This document shows, piece by piece, positions 38,406 through 46,819 of a stretch of 64,000 nt of DNA; within the stretch, counting starts at the first letter, position 1; the number at the start of each line of letters is the position of its first letter. A program made the translations under genes and the position numbers. A model generated the notes under the pieces. That model made no database searches, was not told the origin of the DNA, and saw nothing but the letters and a program-made list of their open reading frames with translations. Source of the DNA: Streptomyces deccanensis (lineage in GTDB: Bacteria > Actinomycetota > Actinomycetes > Streptomycetales > Streptomycetaceae); contig NZ_CP092431.1 of assembly GCF_022385335.1 (NCBI RefSeq), positions 4,836,001 through 4,900,000 of the forward strand, read 5' to 3'.

Positions 38406-40745
38406 TCAGCGCGCGACCGCGAAGACCGTGCCGCTGTCGTTGCCGACGTAGACCGTGCCGTCGTTCGCCGTGGGCGAGGAGCGGATGTCCGCGCCGGTGC
38501 GGTACGTCCACAGGGGTTTGCCGGTGTCCGTCCGTAGGGCGTAGAGGTTGCCGTTCTTGCTGCCGACGTACACGGCGTCGCCGAGGACGGCCGGGGAGGA
38601 ATAGACGACGGCGCCGATCGTGAACTTCCACCGCTGCTTCCCGGTGCGGGCGTCGACGGCGTACAGGTGGCCGTCGTCGCTGCCGACGTAGACCACGCCT
38701 CCGGACACGGCCGGCGAGGAGCCGATCCCGTCCCGGGTGGCGAAGGTCCAGAGGAGTTCACCGGTGTCGCAGTTCACGGCGTACAGGTTGCCGTCGTAGC
38801 TGCCCACGTAGACGACGCGGTCGGCGACGGCCGGTGAGGATTTGACGTCGCCGTCGGTCGCGAAGGCCCAACGGCGTTCGCCGGTCGCCGCGTCGACGGC
38901 GTGGAGCCGGGAGTCCTCGCTGCCCACGTAGACCTTGTTCCAGGCGACGACCGGGGAGGAACGGATCCGACCCTCGGCGGCGTACGTCCACTTCCTCTCG
39001 CCGGAACGGGCGTCCACGGCGTACAGTCGCGCGTCGTCGCTGCCCGCGTAGACCACTCCCCCGGCGACCACGGGCGAGGAGTTGACCTCACCGCCGGCGC
39101 TGAACTGCCAGCGCTGCTCACCGGTCTTCACCTCGATCGCGTAGAGGTGGTAGTCCGCGCTGCCGAAGTAGGCCAGGCCACCGGCCACGGCGGGGCAGGT
39201 GTAGACGCCGTTGCCCGTGCCGAACTGCCAGCGCGGCTTGCCGGTCTCGGCGTCCAGGGCGTACATGCTCCCGTCCCTGCTACCGGCGTACACCAGCCCG
39301 CCCGTGGCGAGGAGCGCGGGTGCCACCGGACCTCCGGTGCCGCGCTTCCACCTCAACCGCCCCGGAGTCGGCACACCCTCCGGGTCCTTCAGGGTGCCGT
39401 TGCCGGACCCGTCGTCGGGGTCCTGGTCACCACGCCCCAGCAGATACGTGCCCACGCCCACGGCGGCGACGCCACCCGCTCCGGCGAGCACGGCCAGCAC
39501 CCGGCGGCGGGTCGGGGCCCCGGCACCACGGTCAGCCGAGCCGGCTGCCGACGGGGGCGCTTCCGGGCGGGCGTCCATGGGCATGCGGACGTCCACAGAA
39601 ACGCGTGGGTCCGCGGGAAGGCGAGGGTCCGTAGGAGCACGGAGGTCGGACTCACCCCCCGCGGTCGTGGTCCGCCTACCGTGGGACCCCGCCTCTGCCG
39701 CCCCCGGCGCAGCCGGAGTGTCCGCCGCCCCCGGCCGGTTGGCCGCCTCCTGCACCTTCGTCGGGTCCGGCACCGGCGCCAAGCCCGTCCCGCGCGCGCC
39801 CTCACCCTCCCCGCGCGCGCCCTCGTCCTCCCTCTCCCCGGCCCGTCGCACCGAGGAGGCCACGGAGGCGGGCAACCAGGCGCCGTCGTGCAGAGCGAGG
39901 GTCACGGTGTCCGTGCCGTACGCCGCCTCGGGCTCCGGGAGGATGTGCCCGGCGAACTCGGCGAGCAGTTCGGCGACGGTGGGCCGACGGGCCGGGACCT
40001 TGTCGAGACAGCGGCCGAGAAGCGTGCGCAGCCCTGCGGGGAGGGTGGACAGGTTGGGCTCGTCGTGGACGACCCGATAGCCGACGCCGATCGACGGACC
40101 GGACCCGAAGGCGCCCTCGCCGGTGGCGGCGAAGACGAGTACGCCGCCGAGGGCGAACACATCGGCGGCCGGACCGGCCCGGTCGCCCGTCAGTTGCTCG
40201 GGCGACATGAACGCGGGGGTGCCGATGACGGCGCCGCTGCGGGTCAGTGAACTCGATCCGGCACTGATCGCGATCCCGAAGTCGATCACCTTGGGGCCGT
40301 CGGGGGCCAGCAGCACGTTGGAGGGCTTCAGATCCCGGTGGACGAGCCCCGCGGTGTGGATGGCCTGGAGCGCCTCGCTCAGGCCGGCGCCCAGCGCGAA
40401 CACCGAGGCCTCGGGGAGCGGCCCGTGGCGTGCGATGGTGTCGTCGAGCGAGATGCCGGCGACATGGACGGTGGCGAGCCACGGCGGATCGCCGTACGGA
40501 TCCGCGTCCACGACCGCGGCGGTGAACGCGCCGCTGACAGCCCGAGCGGCCTCCGCCTCCCGGGCGAACCGTTGGCGGAACTGGGGGTCGTAGGTCAGTT
40601 CGGGCCGGATGGTCTTGACGGCGACCGCACGCCCGCCCGGCGAGAGCCCGAGGTAGACCCGCCCCATTCCCCCCGCACCGAGGCGGCCCACTATGCGGTA
40701 CGGCCCCACCTGCCGAGGGTCACCGCTCTCCAACGCCTGCGCCAT
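38406..40745 (-). CDS. Ser/Thr protein kinase with extracellular PQQ-type beta-propeller
   Basis: A 779-residue AfsK/PknD-like receptor kinase. The kinase domain occupies about residues 15-275: GRLGAGGMGRVYLG loop, VAVKTIRP lysine, LVHRDLKPSNVLL catalytic loop, VIDFGIAIS DFG motif, and GTPAFMSPEQL. A disordered Pro/Ala/Arg juxtamembrane region (about 285-425) precedes one transmembrane segment (RRRVLAVLAGAGGVAAVGVGTYLLG). The C-terminal part is eight repeats of about 40 residues with the pattern SPAVAGGVVYVGSxDGxLYAVDAxTG, an eight-bladed PQQ-like propeller. All kinase catalytic residues are intact. The CYTH gene follows it by 22 bases. Confidence 0.95.
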   Translation of the reverse strand: MAQALESGDPRQVGPYRIVGRLGAGGMGRVYLGLSPGGRAVAVKTIRPELTYDPQFRQRFAREAEAARAVSGAFTAAVVDADPYGDPPWLATVHVAGISLDDTIARHGPLPEASVFALGAGLSEALQAIHTAGLVHRDLKPSNVLLAPDGPKVIDFGIAISAGSSSLTRSGAVIGTPAFMSPEQLTGDRAGPAADVFALGGVLVFAATGEGAFGSGPSIGVGYRVVHDEPNLSTLPAGLRTLLGRCLDKVPARRPTVAELLAEFAGHILPEPEAAYGTDTVTLALHDGAWLPASVASSVRRAGEREDEGARGEGEGARGTGLAPVPDPTKVQEAANRPGAADTPAAPGAAEAGSHGRRTTTAGGESDLRAPTDPRLPADPRVSVDVRMPMDARPEAPPSAAGSADRGAGAPTRRRVLAVLAGAGGVAAVGVGTYLLGRGDQDPDDGSGNGTLKDPEGVPTPGRLRWKRGTGGPVAPALLATGGLVYAGSRDGSMYALDAETGKPRWQFGTGNGVYTCPAVAGGLAYFGSADYHLYAIEVKTGEQRWQFSAGGEVNSSPVVAGGVVYAGSDDARLYAVDARSGERKWTYAAEGRIRSSPVVAWNKVYVGSEDSRLHAVDAATGERRWAFATDGDVKSSPAVADRVVYVGSYDGNLYAVNCDTGELLWTFATRDGIGSSPAVSGGVVYVGSDDGHLYAVDARTGKQRWKFTIGAVVYSSPAVLGDAVYVGSKNGNLYALRTDTGKPLWTYRTGADIRSSPTANDGTVYVGNDSGTVFAVAR

Positions 40746-41082
40746 GGCCCCCTGCCCCCTTCTGAGGGCGATCCACCCCCGGACGCCTCGCCGTCCATGA
40801 TGTCCGGCACATACGAAATCCGCACCTCACTGAGCCCACGGACGCACCACGGACACACGAAGGTTCCCGCCCACACGCCTTGGCGCGCGACCTCGGAGGT
40901 ATCCGTCCGGGCGCCCGGCTGGTCGGATTCGGCCACCAGACAGTCGGCGTTGTTCACACCTGAGCGTGACGACGGTGGTCGGCGGAATGCCGGTCGGGGA
41001 GCGGCGTGTCACGCTCGGCAGCGGGCCGGTCGCAAGCAGCTGCGGTGGGCGGTGGGAGGGGCGTTGCGAGGAGGTGGAGCGC
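40746..41082. other. divergent intergenic region, kinase and ClC genes
   Basis: A 337-bp region with no convincing gene. It should contain the promoters of the kinase (minus) and the ClC-like gene (plus). A GAGGAGG ribosome binding site (41068-41074) serves the GTG at 41083. I see no strong palindrome. Confidence 0.5.
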
Positions 41083-42387
41083 GTGCCGGTTCAGACGGCC
41101 GGGGCCGGGTCGTCGGCGGATCCGGCGGCGCTTCTGCGGAGCCGCGCCTACCTGGCTCTTCTGGCGATGGCCGCGCTGATCGGCGTACCCGTGTCCGCGG
41201 CGGCGTTCGGCTTCCTCGCGCTGGTCGGCGAGGCCCAGCCCTTGATCTACTCGGATCTGCCCGAAGCACTGGGGTTCGACGGGACGCCGGCCTGGTGGCC
41301 GTTGCCGCTGCTGGCCGTCGGGGGACTGCTGGTGGGGCTGACGGTCCAGTACCTGCCGGGGCACGGCGGGCATGAACCGACCGCCGGGTTCCAGCCCACC
41401 GGCGCGCCCCCGCCCGTCGCACTGCCCGGCATCTTCCTCGCCGCCCTGGCCACGCTCTGCTTCGCCGCCGTCCTCGGGCCCGAGGCTCCCCTCCTGGCAC
41501 TCGGCGGCGGGCTCGCCGCCGCTGCCGTACGGCTGGTCAGACGCGACCCCCCGGAGCAGCTGAGCGCGGTGTTGGGCGCGGCGGGGAGTTTCGCGGCCGT
41601 CAGCTCGCTGCTGGGGTCGCCGCTGCTGGGGGCGTTCCTCCTGATGGAGGCCTCCGGGCTGGGCGGGCCGATGATGGCGATGGTGCTGGTGCCCGGCCTG
41701 CTGGCCTCCGGTGTCGGCGCGCTCATCTTCGTCGGGCTGGGCTCCTGGACCGGCCTGGGCACCTACTCGCTCACCCTGCAGGACGTCCCCGAGGCCACCC
41801 GGCCGACCGCGGCGGAGTTCGGCTGGGCCCTGGTCATCGGGCTGGCGGCCGCGCTGGTGGCCGCGGGCGTCCGATGGCTCGCCGTCCGGCTCAGGGCGCG
41901 CGTCGAGCGGCGGCGGGTTCCGGCCACGGTCATCATCGGCCTGATCGTGGCGGGACTGGCGATCGGCTACGCGGAGGGCACCGGCAAACCGGCGACCGAC
42001 GTGCTCTATTCGGGGCAGACGGCGCTGGACCCGTTCCTCACGCACAGCGCCGCGTACTCGGTCGGGGCCCTGGCGCTCCTGGTGGTGTGCAAAGGCCTCG
42101 CCTACTGCGCGTCGCTCAGCGCCTTCAGGGGAGGCCCGATCTTTCCCGCGATGTTCGTGGGCGCCGCGGGCGGCATCCTCTGCTCCCATCTGCCGGGGCT
42201 GAGCCTGGTCGCGGGGTTCGCGATGGGCATCGGGGCGATGAGCGCCGCGATGCTGCGGCTCCCGCTGGTCTCGGTCCTCCTGGCCACCCTGCTGATCGGG
42301 ACCCAGGGGGTCACGGTCATGCCGCTGGTGATCGTCGCGGTGGTGGTGTCGTACGTGACCACGGCGAGACTGACACCTCCACCGTGA
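41083..42387 (+). CDS. ClC-type chloride channel/antiporter-like protein (atypical)
   Basis: A 434-residue membrane protein with ten or more hydrophobic segments. It keeps family landmarks in altered form. GPEAPLLALGGGLAAA is at the place of GREGP (gating Glu kept). SAFRGGPIFPAMFVGAAGG corresponds to the GGxFxP selectivity region. The first signature GSGIP is replaced by GHGGHEPTAGFQP. It may carry chloride or another anion, as transporter or channel. Start: the GTG at 41083 (VPVQTAGAG), 8 bases after GAGGAGG. A short intergenic gap separates it from the convergent MpaB-type gene. Confidence 0.85.
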   Translation: MPVQTAGAGSSADPAALLRSRAYLALLAMAALIGVPVSAAAFGFLALVGEAQPLIYSDLPEALGFDGTPAWWPLPLLAVGGLLVGLTVQYLPGHGGHEPTAGFQPTGAPPPVALPGIFLAALATLCFAAVLGPEAPLLALGGGLAAAAVRLVRRDPPEQLSAVLGAAGSFAAVSSLLGSPLLGAFLLMEASGLGGPMMAMVLVPGLLASGVGALIFVGLGSWTGLGTYSLTLQDVPEATRPTAAEFGWALVIGLAAALVAAGVRWLAVRLRARVERRRVPATVIIGLIVAGLAIGYAEGTGKPATDVLYSGQTALDPFLTHSAAYSVGALALLVVCKGLAYCASLSAFRGGPIFPAMFVGAAGGILCSHLPGLSLVAGFAMGIGAMSAAMLRLPLVSVLLATLLIGTQGVTVMPLVIVAVVVSYVTTARLTPPP

Positions 42388-42418
42388 CGACCGGTCAGGC
42401 GGGCGGTCGGGCGGGCGG

Positions 42419-43480
42419 TCAGGCCAGCGGGCCCAGGATCTCCTGGGACTCGATCAGGCCCTGATCGCTGGGGGCCTTGCCGTCGTCGAAGACACGGGCC
42501 GCCTGTCGGGCCCGGAAGTCCAGGTGGGCTTCGGCGGGCCTGGCGTAGCCGTGGCGGGCGCGGGCCTCCGCCGGGGTCACTACCTCGGGGTTACGGGGAG
42601 GGATGCCCAGCTTGATCGGCGCGATCACCGGAACCGTGGAGGGCGAGAGCAGCGCCAACAGCCGCAGTTCGGCCCGGGGGCTGAGGTGGGCGAGCGCGAA
42701 CGCCGTCCTCATGACGGGCACGATGAGCACGTCGAGGAGGCGGGACTGCCGGATCCCGGCCATCTCGCGCATCCAACGCGGCAGGGTGGCGATCGTGGCG
42801 ATCCGCTGCGCCTTCGCCACCGCCGCGCTCGCCGGCTTCGCCCAGCGCGGCACCGGCGGCAGTACGAGTTCGGTCCTCAGGAGGTGGTTCATGGCCTGGC
42901 GGGCGATCGGGCTGGCGGACAGCCGCGGGCGCATCCGCTCGAAGTACGCCCGGACACCGTCCCGGCTGCGGGGGACGTCGTCGGAGGAGCACGTCTGCAG
43001 TTCCGCGGCGACCGCGCACGCCTCCCAGTACTCCCGCTCCTCCTGCTCGCTGAGCTTGCCGGGCCCGTACCTCTCGTACGCGTAGAGGATCGAGTGCCAG
43101 CCGGTGAGCTGGATCCACAGTTGCGAGGCGGGGTCGTTGGCGTCGTAGGTGCCGCCGCCGTAGGGCAGGTCGCCGATCGCCTTGGAATGGACCTTGACCA
43201 GGACGTCGGCGGCCCGGCACACCTCGCGCGAACCGGCGAAGGCCACCATCGCGAAGTACCGCAGGGTCCGGTCGTAGCGGGTGCGCGAGCGGCGGTAGAT
43301 GCCCTGGGTCGCGTGGACGGCGGCCACCAGCGGCGGGTCGAGTTCCTCCACGACCACGGCCCGCTGGAAGCCCACCGTCGGCGCCGTCGGATAGCTCCAG
43401 ACCTTCCACACCACCGAGCCTGGGCCGAAGAAGCCGTGGTCCTCGTGCGGTTCGACCTCGCTCCGCCTCAGCTTCGCCAT
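42419..43480 (-). CDS. MpaB-family oxygenase (DUF2236)
   Basis: A 353-residue protein of the MpaB/latex-clearing-protein superfamily, a haem-binding oxygenase fold. Typical elements: GFFGPGSVVWKVWSYPTAPTVGFQRAVVVEELDPPLVAAVHATQGIYRRSRTRYDRTLRYFAMVAF, and the helix IQLTGWHSILYAYERYGPGKLSEQEEREYW. The start is the ATG giving MAKLRRSEVEP. It is divergent from a TetR regulator with a nested palindrome between them, so it is almost certainly under that repressor. The substrate is unknown. Confidence 0.85.
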   Translation of the reverse strand: MAKLRRSEVEPHEDHGFFGPGSVVWKVWSYPTAPTVGFQRAVVVEELDPPLVAAVHATQGIYRRSRTRYDRTLRYFAMVAFAGSREVCRAADVLVKVHSKAIGDLPYGGGTYDANDPASQLWIQLTGWHSILYAYERYGPGKLSEQEEREYWEACAVAAELQTCSSDDVPRSRDGVRAYFERMRPRLSASPIARQAMNHLLRTELVLPPVPRWAKPASAAVAKAQRIATIATLPRWMREMAGIRQSRLLDVLIVPVMRTAFALAHLSPRAELRLLALLSPSTVPVIAPIKLGIPPRNPEVVTPAEARARHGYARPAEAHLDFRARQAARVFDDGKAPSDQGLIESQEILGPLA

Positions 43481-43557
43481 GGAGCCGCTCCTCACGTCCT
43501 CGCGTCCGCACATCCTCGCGGGCCGCGTCGAACGCCGCCGCCCCACACCGCCCACCC

Positions 43558-43598
43558 TTACGACAGTGCTGTCTTAAATTAAGACACGAGTGTCGTAA
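43558..43598. promoter_or_regulatory. nested palindromic operator (TetR type)
   Basis: An inner perfect repeat TGTCTTAA-A-TTAAGACA (43570-43586) is embedded in a perfect outer repeat TTACGACA...TGTCGTAA (43558-43565 and 43591-43598), with 4-base gaps. The whole 41 bp is symmetric about position 43578 and lies 10 bases before the TetR start codon. Two TetR dimers could bind. Confidence 0.85.
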
Positions 43599-43607
43599 AC
43601 TGCCAAG

Positions 43608-44261
43608 GTGTCAGCGTCCACCTCTTCGGAAGACAGGCCGCGCAAGCGACGCCCCTACGCCCCGCGCGTCCCGCTCGCGGAACGCCGCGAGCAACTCCTC
43701 GACGCGGCCCTCGCCGTGATCGTGAGCGACGGCTACGACCGGATCTCCATCGACGCCGTGGCCAAGAGGGCCGGTGTCGCCCGGTCGGTGGTCTACGGCG
43801 CCTACGAGAACCTCGACGCCCTGCTGACGGCACTGCTCGACCGCCAGCAGGCACGCGCCTTCGCCCGGCTGCTCGCGACGGTTCCCCGCACGGAGGAGGG
43901 CCCGCGCGACCCCGCCGCGTTCGCTTCCGAGGCCGTACGCCGGATGTCCGCGATGCTCCGCGAGGACCCGGACACCTGGCGGCTGATCCTGCTGCCGCCG
44001 GGCAACATGCCGACCGTCGTCCGCGACCGCATCGAGGCCGACAGGGAACGGTTCCGGACCCTGGTCGAGGAGTGGCTCGCCCTCGCCCTGGCCGACCGCC
44101 CCGGCCCGGCACTCGACCCGCGGCTCCTCGCCCACGCACTCGTCGCCTGCGCCGAGCACTTCGGCCGGGTCGCTCTCACCGACCCCGGCAGATTCGACCC
44201 GGACCACCTGATCGACCAGGTCCGCACGATCCTCGGCGCGCTCTGGCCCCCGCCCCCATGA
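43608..44261 (+). CDS. TetR family transcriptional regulator
   Basis: A 217-residue TetR protein. The HTH is RREQLLDAALAVIVSDGYDRISIDAVAKRAGVARSVVYGAYENLDALLTALLDRQ (about 27-80). The ligand domain ends with the TetR_C-type helices (LDPRLLAHALVACAEHFGRVAL). The start is GTG 43608, only 10 bases after the operator palindrome, so the protein represses its own gene. The MpaB-type gene on the other side is the probable second target. A hairpin terminator follows at 44272-44304. Confidence 0.93.
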   Translation: MSASTSSEDRPRKRRPYAPRVPLAERREQLLDAALAVIVSDGYDRISIDAVAKRAGVARSVVYGAYENLDALLTALLDRQQARAFARLLATVPRTEEGPRDPAAFASEAVRRMSAMLREDPDTWRLILLPPGNMPTVVRDRIEADRERFRTLVEEWLALALADRPGPALDPRLLAHALVACAEHFGRVALTDPGRFDPDHLIDQVRTILGALWPPPP

Positions 44262-44271
44262 CAGGGCGGCG

Positions 44272-44304
44272 CGAGGACCGGGGCGGAACCCGCCTCGGTC
44301 CTCG
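44272..44304. terminator. bidirectional hairpin terminator
   Basis: 15-bp stem, 14 of 15 paired (left CGAGGACCGGGGCGG, right CCGCCTCGGTCCTCG), loop AAC, between the convergent TetR and ArsI genes. It marks the left edge of the arsenic island. Confidence 0.7.
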
Positions 44305-44309
44305 GCGGA

Positions 44310-44789
44310 TCAGCAGCAGCCACCCGCGACGGCCGGTTCCTCGGTACCGGTAGCGGTACCCGTGTCGGCCTCGGCCGGGCCGGTGGCGCAGCAGGTGCTG
44401 CCGTGCCGCTTGGCCAGGGAGTCGGCGTCGGCCTTCACGACGTAGACCTCCCAGGGTTCCTGGCCGGGGCCGTGGACCCAGACCTTGTCCTGGAGGGCGT
44501 AGCAGCAGGTGGTGTCGTTCTCGACGTCGGTGGCCAGGCCGGCTTCGCCGAGGCGGGCCGTGGCGGCACGGACCGCCTCGGTGGTCTCGACTTCGACGCC
44601 GAGGTGGTCCAGGCGGGTCGCCTCGCCTGCGGTGCCTTCGATGAGGACGAGCTTGAGCGGGGGCTCGGTGACGGCGAAGTTGGCGTAGCCGTCGCGGAGT
44701 TTGGCGGGCTCGGTGCCGAACAGCTTGCTGTAGAAGGCGATGGACGCCTTCAGGTCGGGGACGCGCAGGGCGAGCTGTACGCGGGACAT
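44310..44789 (-). CDS. arsI: ArsI-type C-As lyase (organoarsenical demethylase)
   Basis: A 159-residue type I extradiol-dioxygenase-fold enzyme of the ArsI/CadI family. The Fe(II) ligands fit Gln5 (RVQLALRV), His62 (RLDHLGVEV) and Glu114 (EPWEVYVVKAD). The substrate-binding vicinal cysteines are C95-C96 in NDTTCCYALQDKVW, as in known ArsI. ArsI splits the C-As bond of trivalent methyl- and aryl-arsenicals to release arsenite. The C-terminus adds a disordered tail with two more Cys pairs (STCCATG and the last residues GGCC). It follows the flavoprotein gene by 28 bases. Start: the ATG at 44789. Confidence 0.93.
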   Translation of the reverse strand: MSRVQLALRVPDLKASIAFYSKLFGTEPAKLRDGYANFAVTEPPLKLVLIEGTAGEATRLDHLGVEVETTEAVRAATARLGEAGLATDVENDTTCCYALQDKVWVHGPGQEPWEVYVVKADADSLAKRHGSTCCATGPAEADTGTATGTEEPAVAGGCC

Positions 44790-44817
44790 GGCGAACCTCC
44801 TTGGTCGGGTGGGGAGT

Positions 44818-46203
44818 TCAGCAGCCTCCGGAGGCTGCCGCCGGGGCGCCGGCTCCGATCTGCAGGGTGGCCGGGGCCGCGCAGCAGCCACCGCCCTCCC
44901 CGCTCTGGCCGGCGTCGGGGTCGTCGAACAGGCCCGCGCCGCCGCATACGCCGGTCTCCGGGAGGGTGAGTTCGACGCGCTCGGCGGCCTCCTGGTCGCC
45001 GGCGAGGGAGGCGGTGATGGAGCGGACCTGCTCGTAGCCGGTCATGGCGAGGAAGGTGGGGGCGCGGCCGTAGGACTTCATGCCGACCAGGTAGATGTCC
45101 TTCTCCGGGTGGGAGAGCTCGTTCACGCCGTGCGGGTAGACCGTGCCGCAGGAGTGGACGTTGGGGTCGATCAGGGGGGCGAGCGCGGTGGGGGCCTGGA
45201 GGCGTTCGTCGAGGCCGAGGCGGAGTTCGGAGAGGAAGGACAGGTCGGGGCGGAAGCCGGTGAGGACGATGACCTCGTCGACCGGGTCCAGGCGGCGCCC
45301 GTCCTCGGCGGCGAGGACCAGTCGGCCGTCGGCGTCACGTTCCACGGACCGGGTGCGGAATCCGGTGGCCGTGCTCGCGTGGCCTGCCTCGACGGCGGCC
45401 TTGGCGCGCAGGCCCAGGGCTCCGCGTGCGGGGAGCTGGTCTGACTCGCCGCCGCCGTAGGTGTTGTCGCCGATGCCGCGGCGCAGGACCCACACCGCGT
45501 GCGTTCCGTCCTCCTCCTGGGCGAGGTCGGCGAGGTACGCGAGGGCGGTGAAGGCGGAGGCGCCGGAGCCGATGACCGCCGTGCGCTTGCCCGCGTACCG
45601 GGCGCGTACGGCCGGGTCGCCCAGGTCGGGGACACGGTGGGCGATGCGGTCGGCGGCGGTCTTCTCGCCGAGGGCGGGCAGGCCGTCGGCGCCCATCGGG
45701 CTGGGGGTCGACCAGGTGCCGGAGGCGTCGATGACGGCGCGGGCGGTGATCCGCTCCTCGCGGCCGTCGGCGAGCTGGACGTGGACGGTGAAGGGCTGCT
45801 CGTCGCGGCCGGAGTCGACGATGCGGTCCCGTCCGGCGCGGGCGACGCCGGTGACCGTGGCGCCGTAGCGGACCTTGTCACCCAGGACGTCGGCGAGCGG
45901 CTGCAGGTACCGCTCGGCCCAGTCGCCGCCGGTGGGGTAGCCGGTGCCGTCGGGGCGGATCCAGCCGGTCGGGGCGAGGAGCTTCTCGGCGGCCGGGTCG
46001 GTCACCTCGGCCCAGGGGGAGAACAGCCGGACGTGCGCCCAGGCCCGTACGGCGGTGCCGGCGGACGGCCCTGCCTCCAGGACGAGCGGTTCGAGGCCGC
46101 GCTCGACGAGGTGGGCGGCGGCGGCCAGGCCGATCGGGCCGGCTCCGACGACCACGACGGGCAGCTGGTCGGTGGTGGGCACGGTGTGGGTGGACACGGC
46201 CAC
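44818..46203 (-). CDS. FAD-dependent oxidoreductase, arsenic-linked, with Cys-rich tail
   Basis: A 461-residue two-dinucleotide-binding flavoprotein. FAD motif PVVVVGAGPIGLAAAAHL; NAD(P) motif KRTAVIGSGASAFTALAYLADL; ATG-like motif VIVLTGFRPDLSFL. A middle segment YGGGESDQLPARGALGLRAK is conserved in this arsenic-linked group. The last 50 residues hold Cys clusters (ETGVCGGAG, GGGCCAAP, final SGGC). Start: the GTG at 46203 after AAAGGGGAA. It is divergent from an arsR and upstream of arsI in one operon, so a role in arsenical oxidation or reduction is likely. It is distinct from the ArsO homologue at 47920-49059. The exact reaction is unknown. Confidence 0.85.
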   Translation of the reverse strand: MAVSTHTVPTTDQLPVVVVGAGPIGLAAAAHLVERGLEPLVLEAGPSAGTAVRAWAHVRLFSPWAEVTDPAAEKLLAPTGWIRPDGTGYPTGGDWAERYLQPLADVLGDKVRYGATVTGVARAGRDRIVDSGRDEQPFTVHVQLADGREERITARAVIDASGTWSTPSPMGADGLPALGEKTAADRIAHRVPDLGDPAVRARYAGKRTAVIGSGASAFTALAYLADLAQEEDGTHAVWVLRRGIGDNTYGGGESDQLPARGALGLRAKAAVEAGHASTATGFRTRSVERDADGRLVLAAEDGRRLDPVDEVIVLTGFRPDLSFLSELRLGLDERLQAPTALAPLIDPNVHSCGTVYPHGVNELSHPEKDIYLVGMKSYGRAPTFLAMTGYEQVRSITASLAGDQEAAERVELTLPETGVCGGAGLFDDPDAGQSGEGGGCCAAPATLQIGAGAPAAASGGC

Positions 46204-46263
46204 GAGATTCCCCTTTGCTTCGACGTTCGTCGATGGCTTGCGCGGCCCAGCATGGCACTTGTA

Positions 46264-46357
46264 TTGATGAGCGTCAACATAGACATTCATCGAATTAACG
46301 GGGTCGTGGCCGCGTGGAGCGGCCCCACCCGGCTGGTTCGACGTATGTCAACATAGA
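46264..46357. promoter_or_regulatory. ArsR operator region between flavoprotein and arsR genes
   Basis: An 11-bp direct repeat GTCAACATAGA occurs at 46273-46283 and 46347-46357. The first copy forms TTGA-TGAGCG-TCAA (46264-46277). Around the second, TTCGAC and GTCGAA form outer inverted arms (46338-46367). On the minus strand TTGACG (46272-46277) is a possible -35. These are likely ArsR sites on both promoters. Confidence 0.65.
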
Positions 46358-46360
46358 TGC

Positions 46361-46738
46361 ATGTCGAACACGAAGGTGCTGCCGCTTTTGGATGCCGCCG
46401 CCGACGAAGAGGTGGCGCCGTGCTGCCCGCCGCTCACCGAGCGCCCGTTCACCGCCGAGGAGGCCGAGACAGCCGCACGCATGTTCAAGGCGCTCGGCGA
46501 CCCGGTGCGACTGCGGCTCTTCTCCGCCGTGGCCTCACATGAGGGCGGCGAGGCGTGCGTGTGCGACATCTCCGACGTCGGCGTCTCCCAGCCGACCGTC
46601 TCCCACCACCTGAAGAAGCTCAAGGAGGCCGGGCTCCTCACCTCCGAGCGGCGCGGCACCTGGGTCTACTACCGGGTCGAGCCGTCCGTACTGGCCGCGA
46701 TGGGCAAGCTGCTGACCATAGGCCCGGCCGCGGCCTGA
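46361..46738 (+). CDS. arsR: ArsR family arsenic-responsive repressor (CVC type)
   Basis: A 125-residue winged-helix repressor. The HTH is VCDISDVGVSQPTVSHHLKKLKEAGLLTSERRGTWVYYRVE. It has the ArsR metal-binding helix motif ACVCDIS (C66, C68), as in the E. coli ELCVCDL site, and a further N-terminal pair C21-C22, so As(III) could be bound by up to four thiols. The start codon ATG 46361 lies only 3 bases after the operator repeat with no ribosome binding site, so the mRNA may be leaderless. It is divergent from the flavoprotein-arsI operon, its probable target. Confidence 0.93.
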   Translation: MSNTKVLPLLDAAADEEVAPCCPPLTERPFTAEEAETAARMFKALGDPVRLRLFSAVASHEGGEACVCDISDVGVSQPTVSHHLKKLKEAGLLTSERRGTWVYYRVEPSVLAAMGKLLTIGPAAA

Positions 46739-46819
46739 CCCGGCTCGGCCCAACGCCACCTGCCCGAGCCAGGCCGAACACCCACCGCGGCTTCCGCCGA
46801 CCGCCCGGAATCACGCGCG

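Noticed and set aside
44262..44309. Left attachment site (copy of the tRNA-Lys 3' end) for the arsenic island
   Set aside because: The gap holds only a hairpin terminator; no sequence matching the tRNA 3' end is visible.
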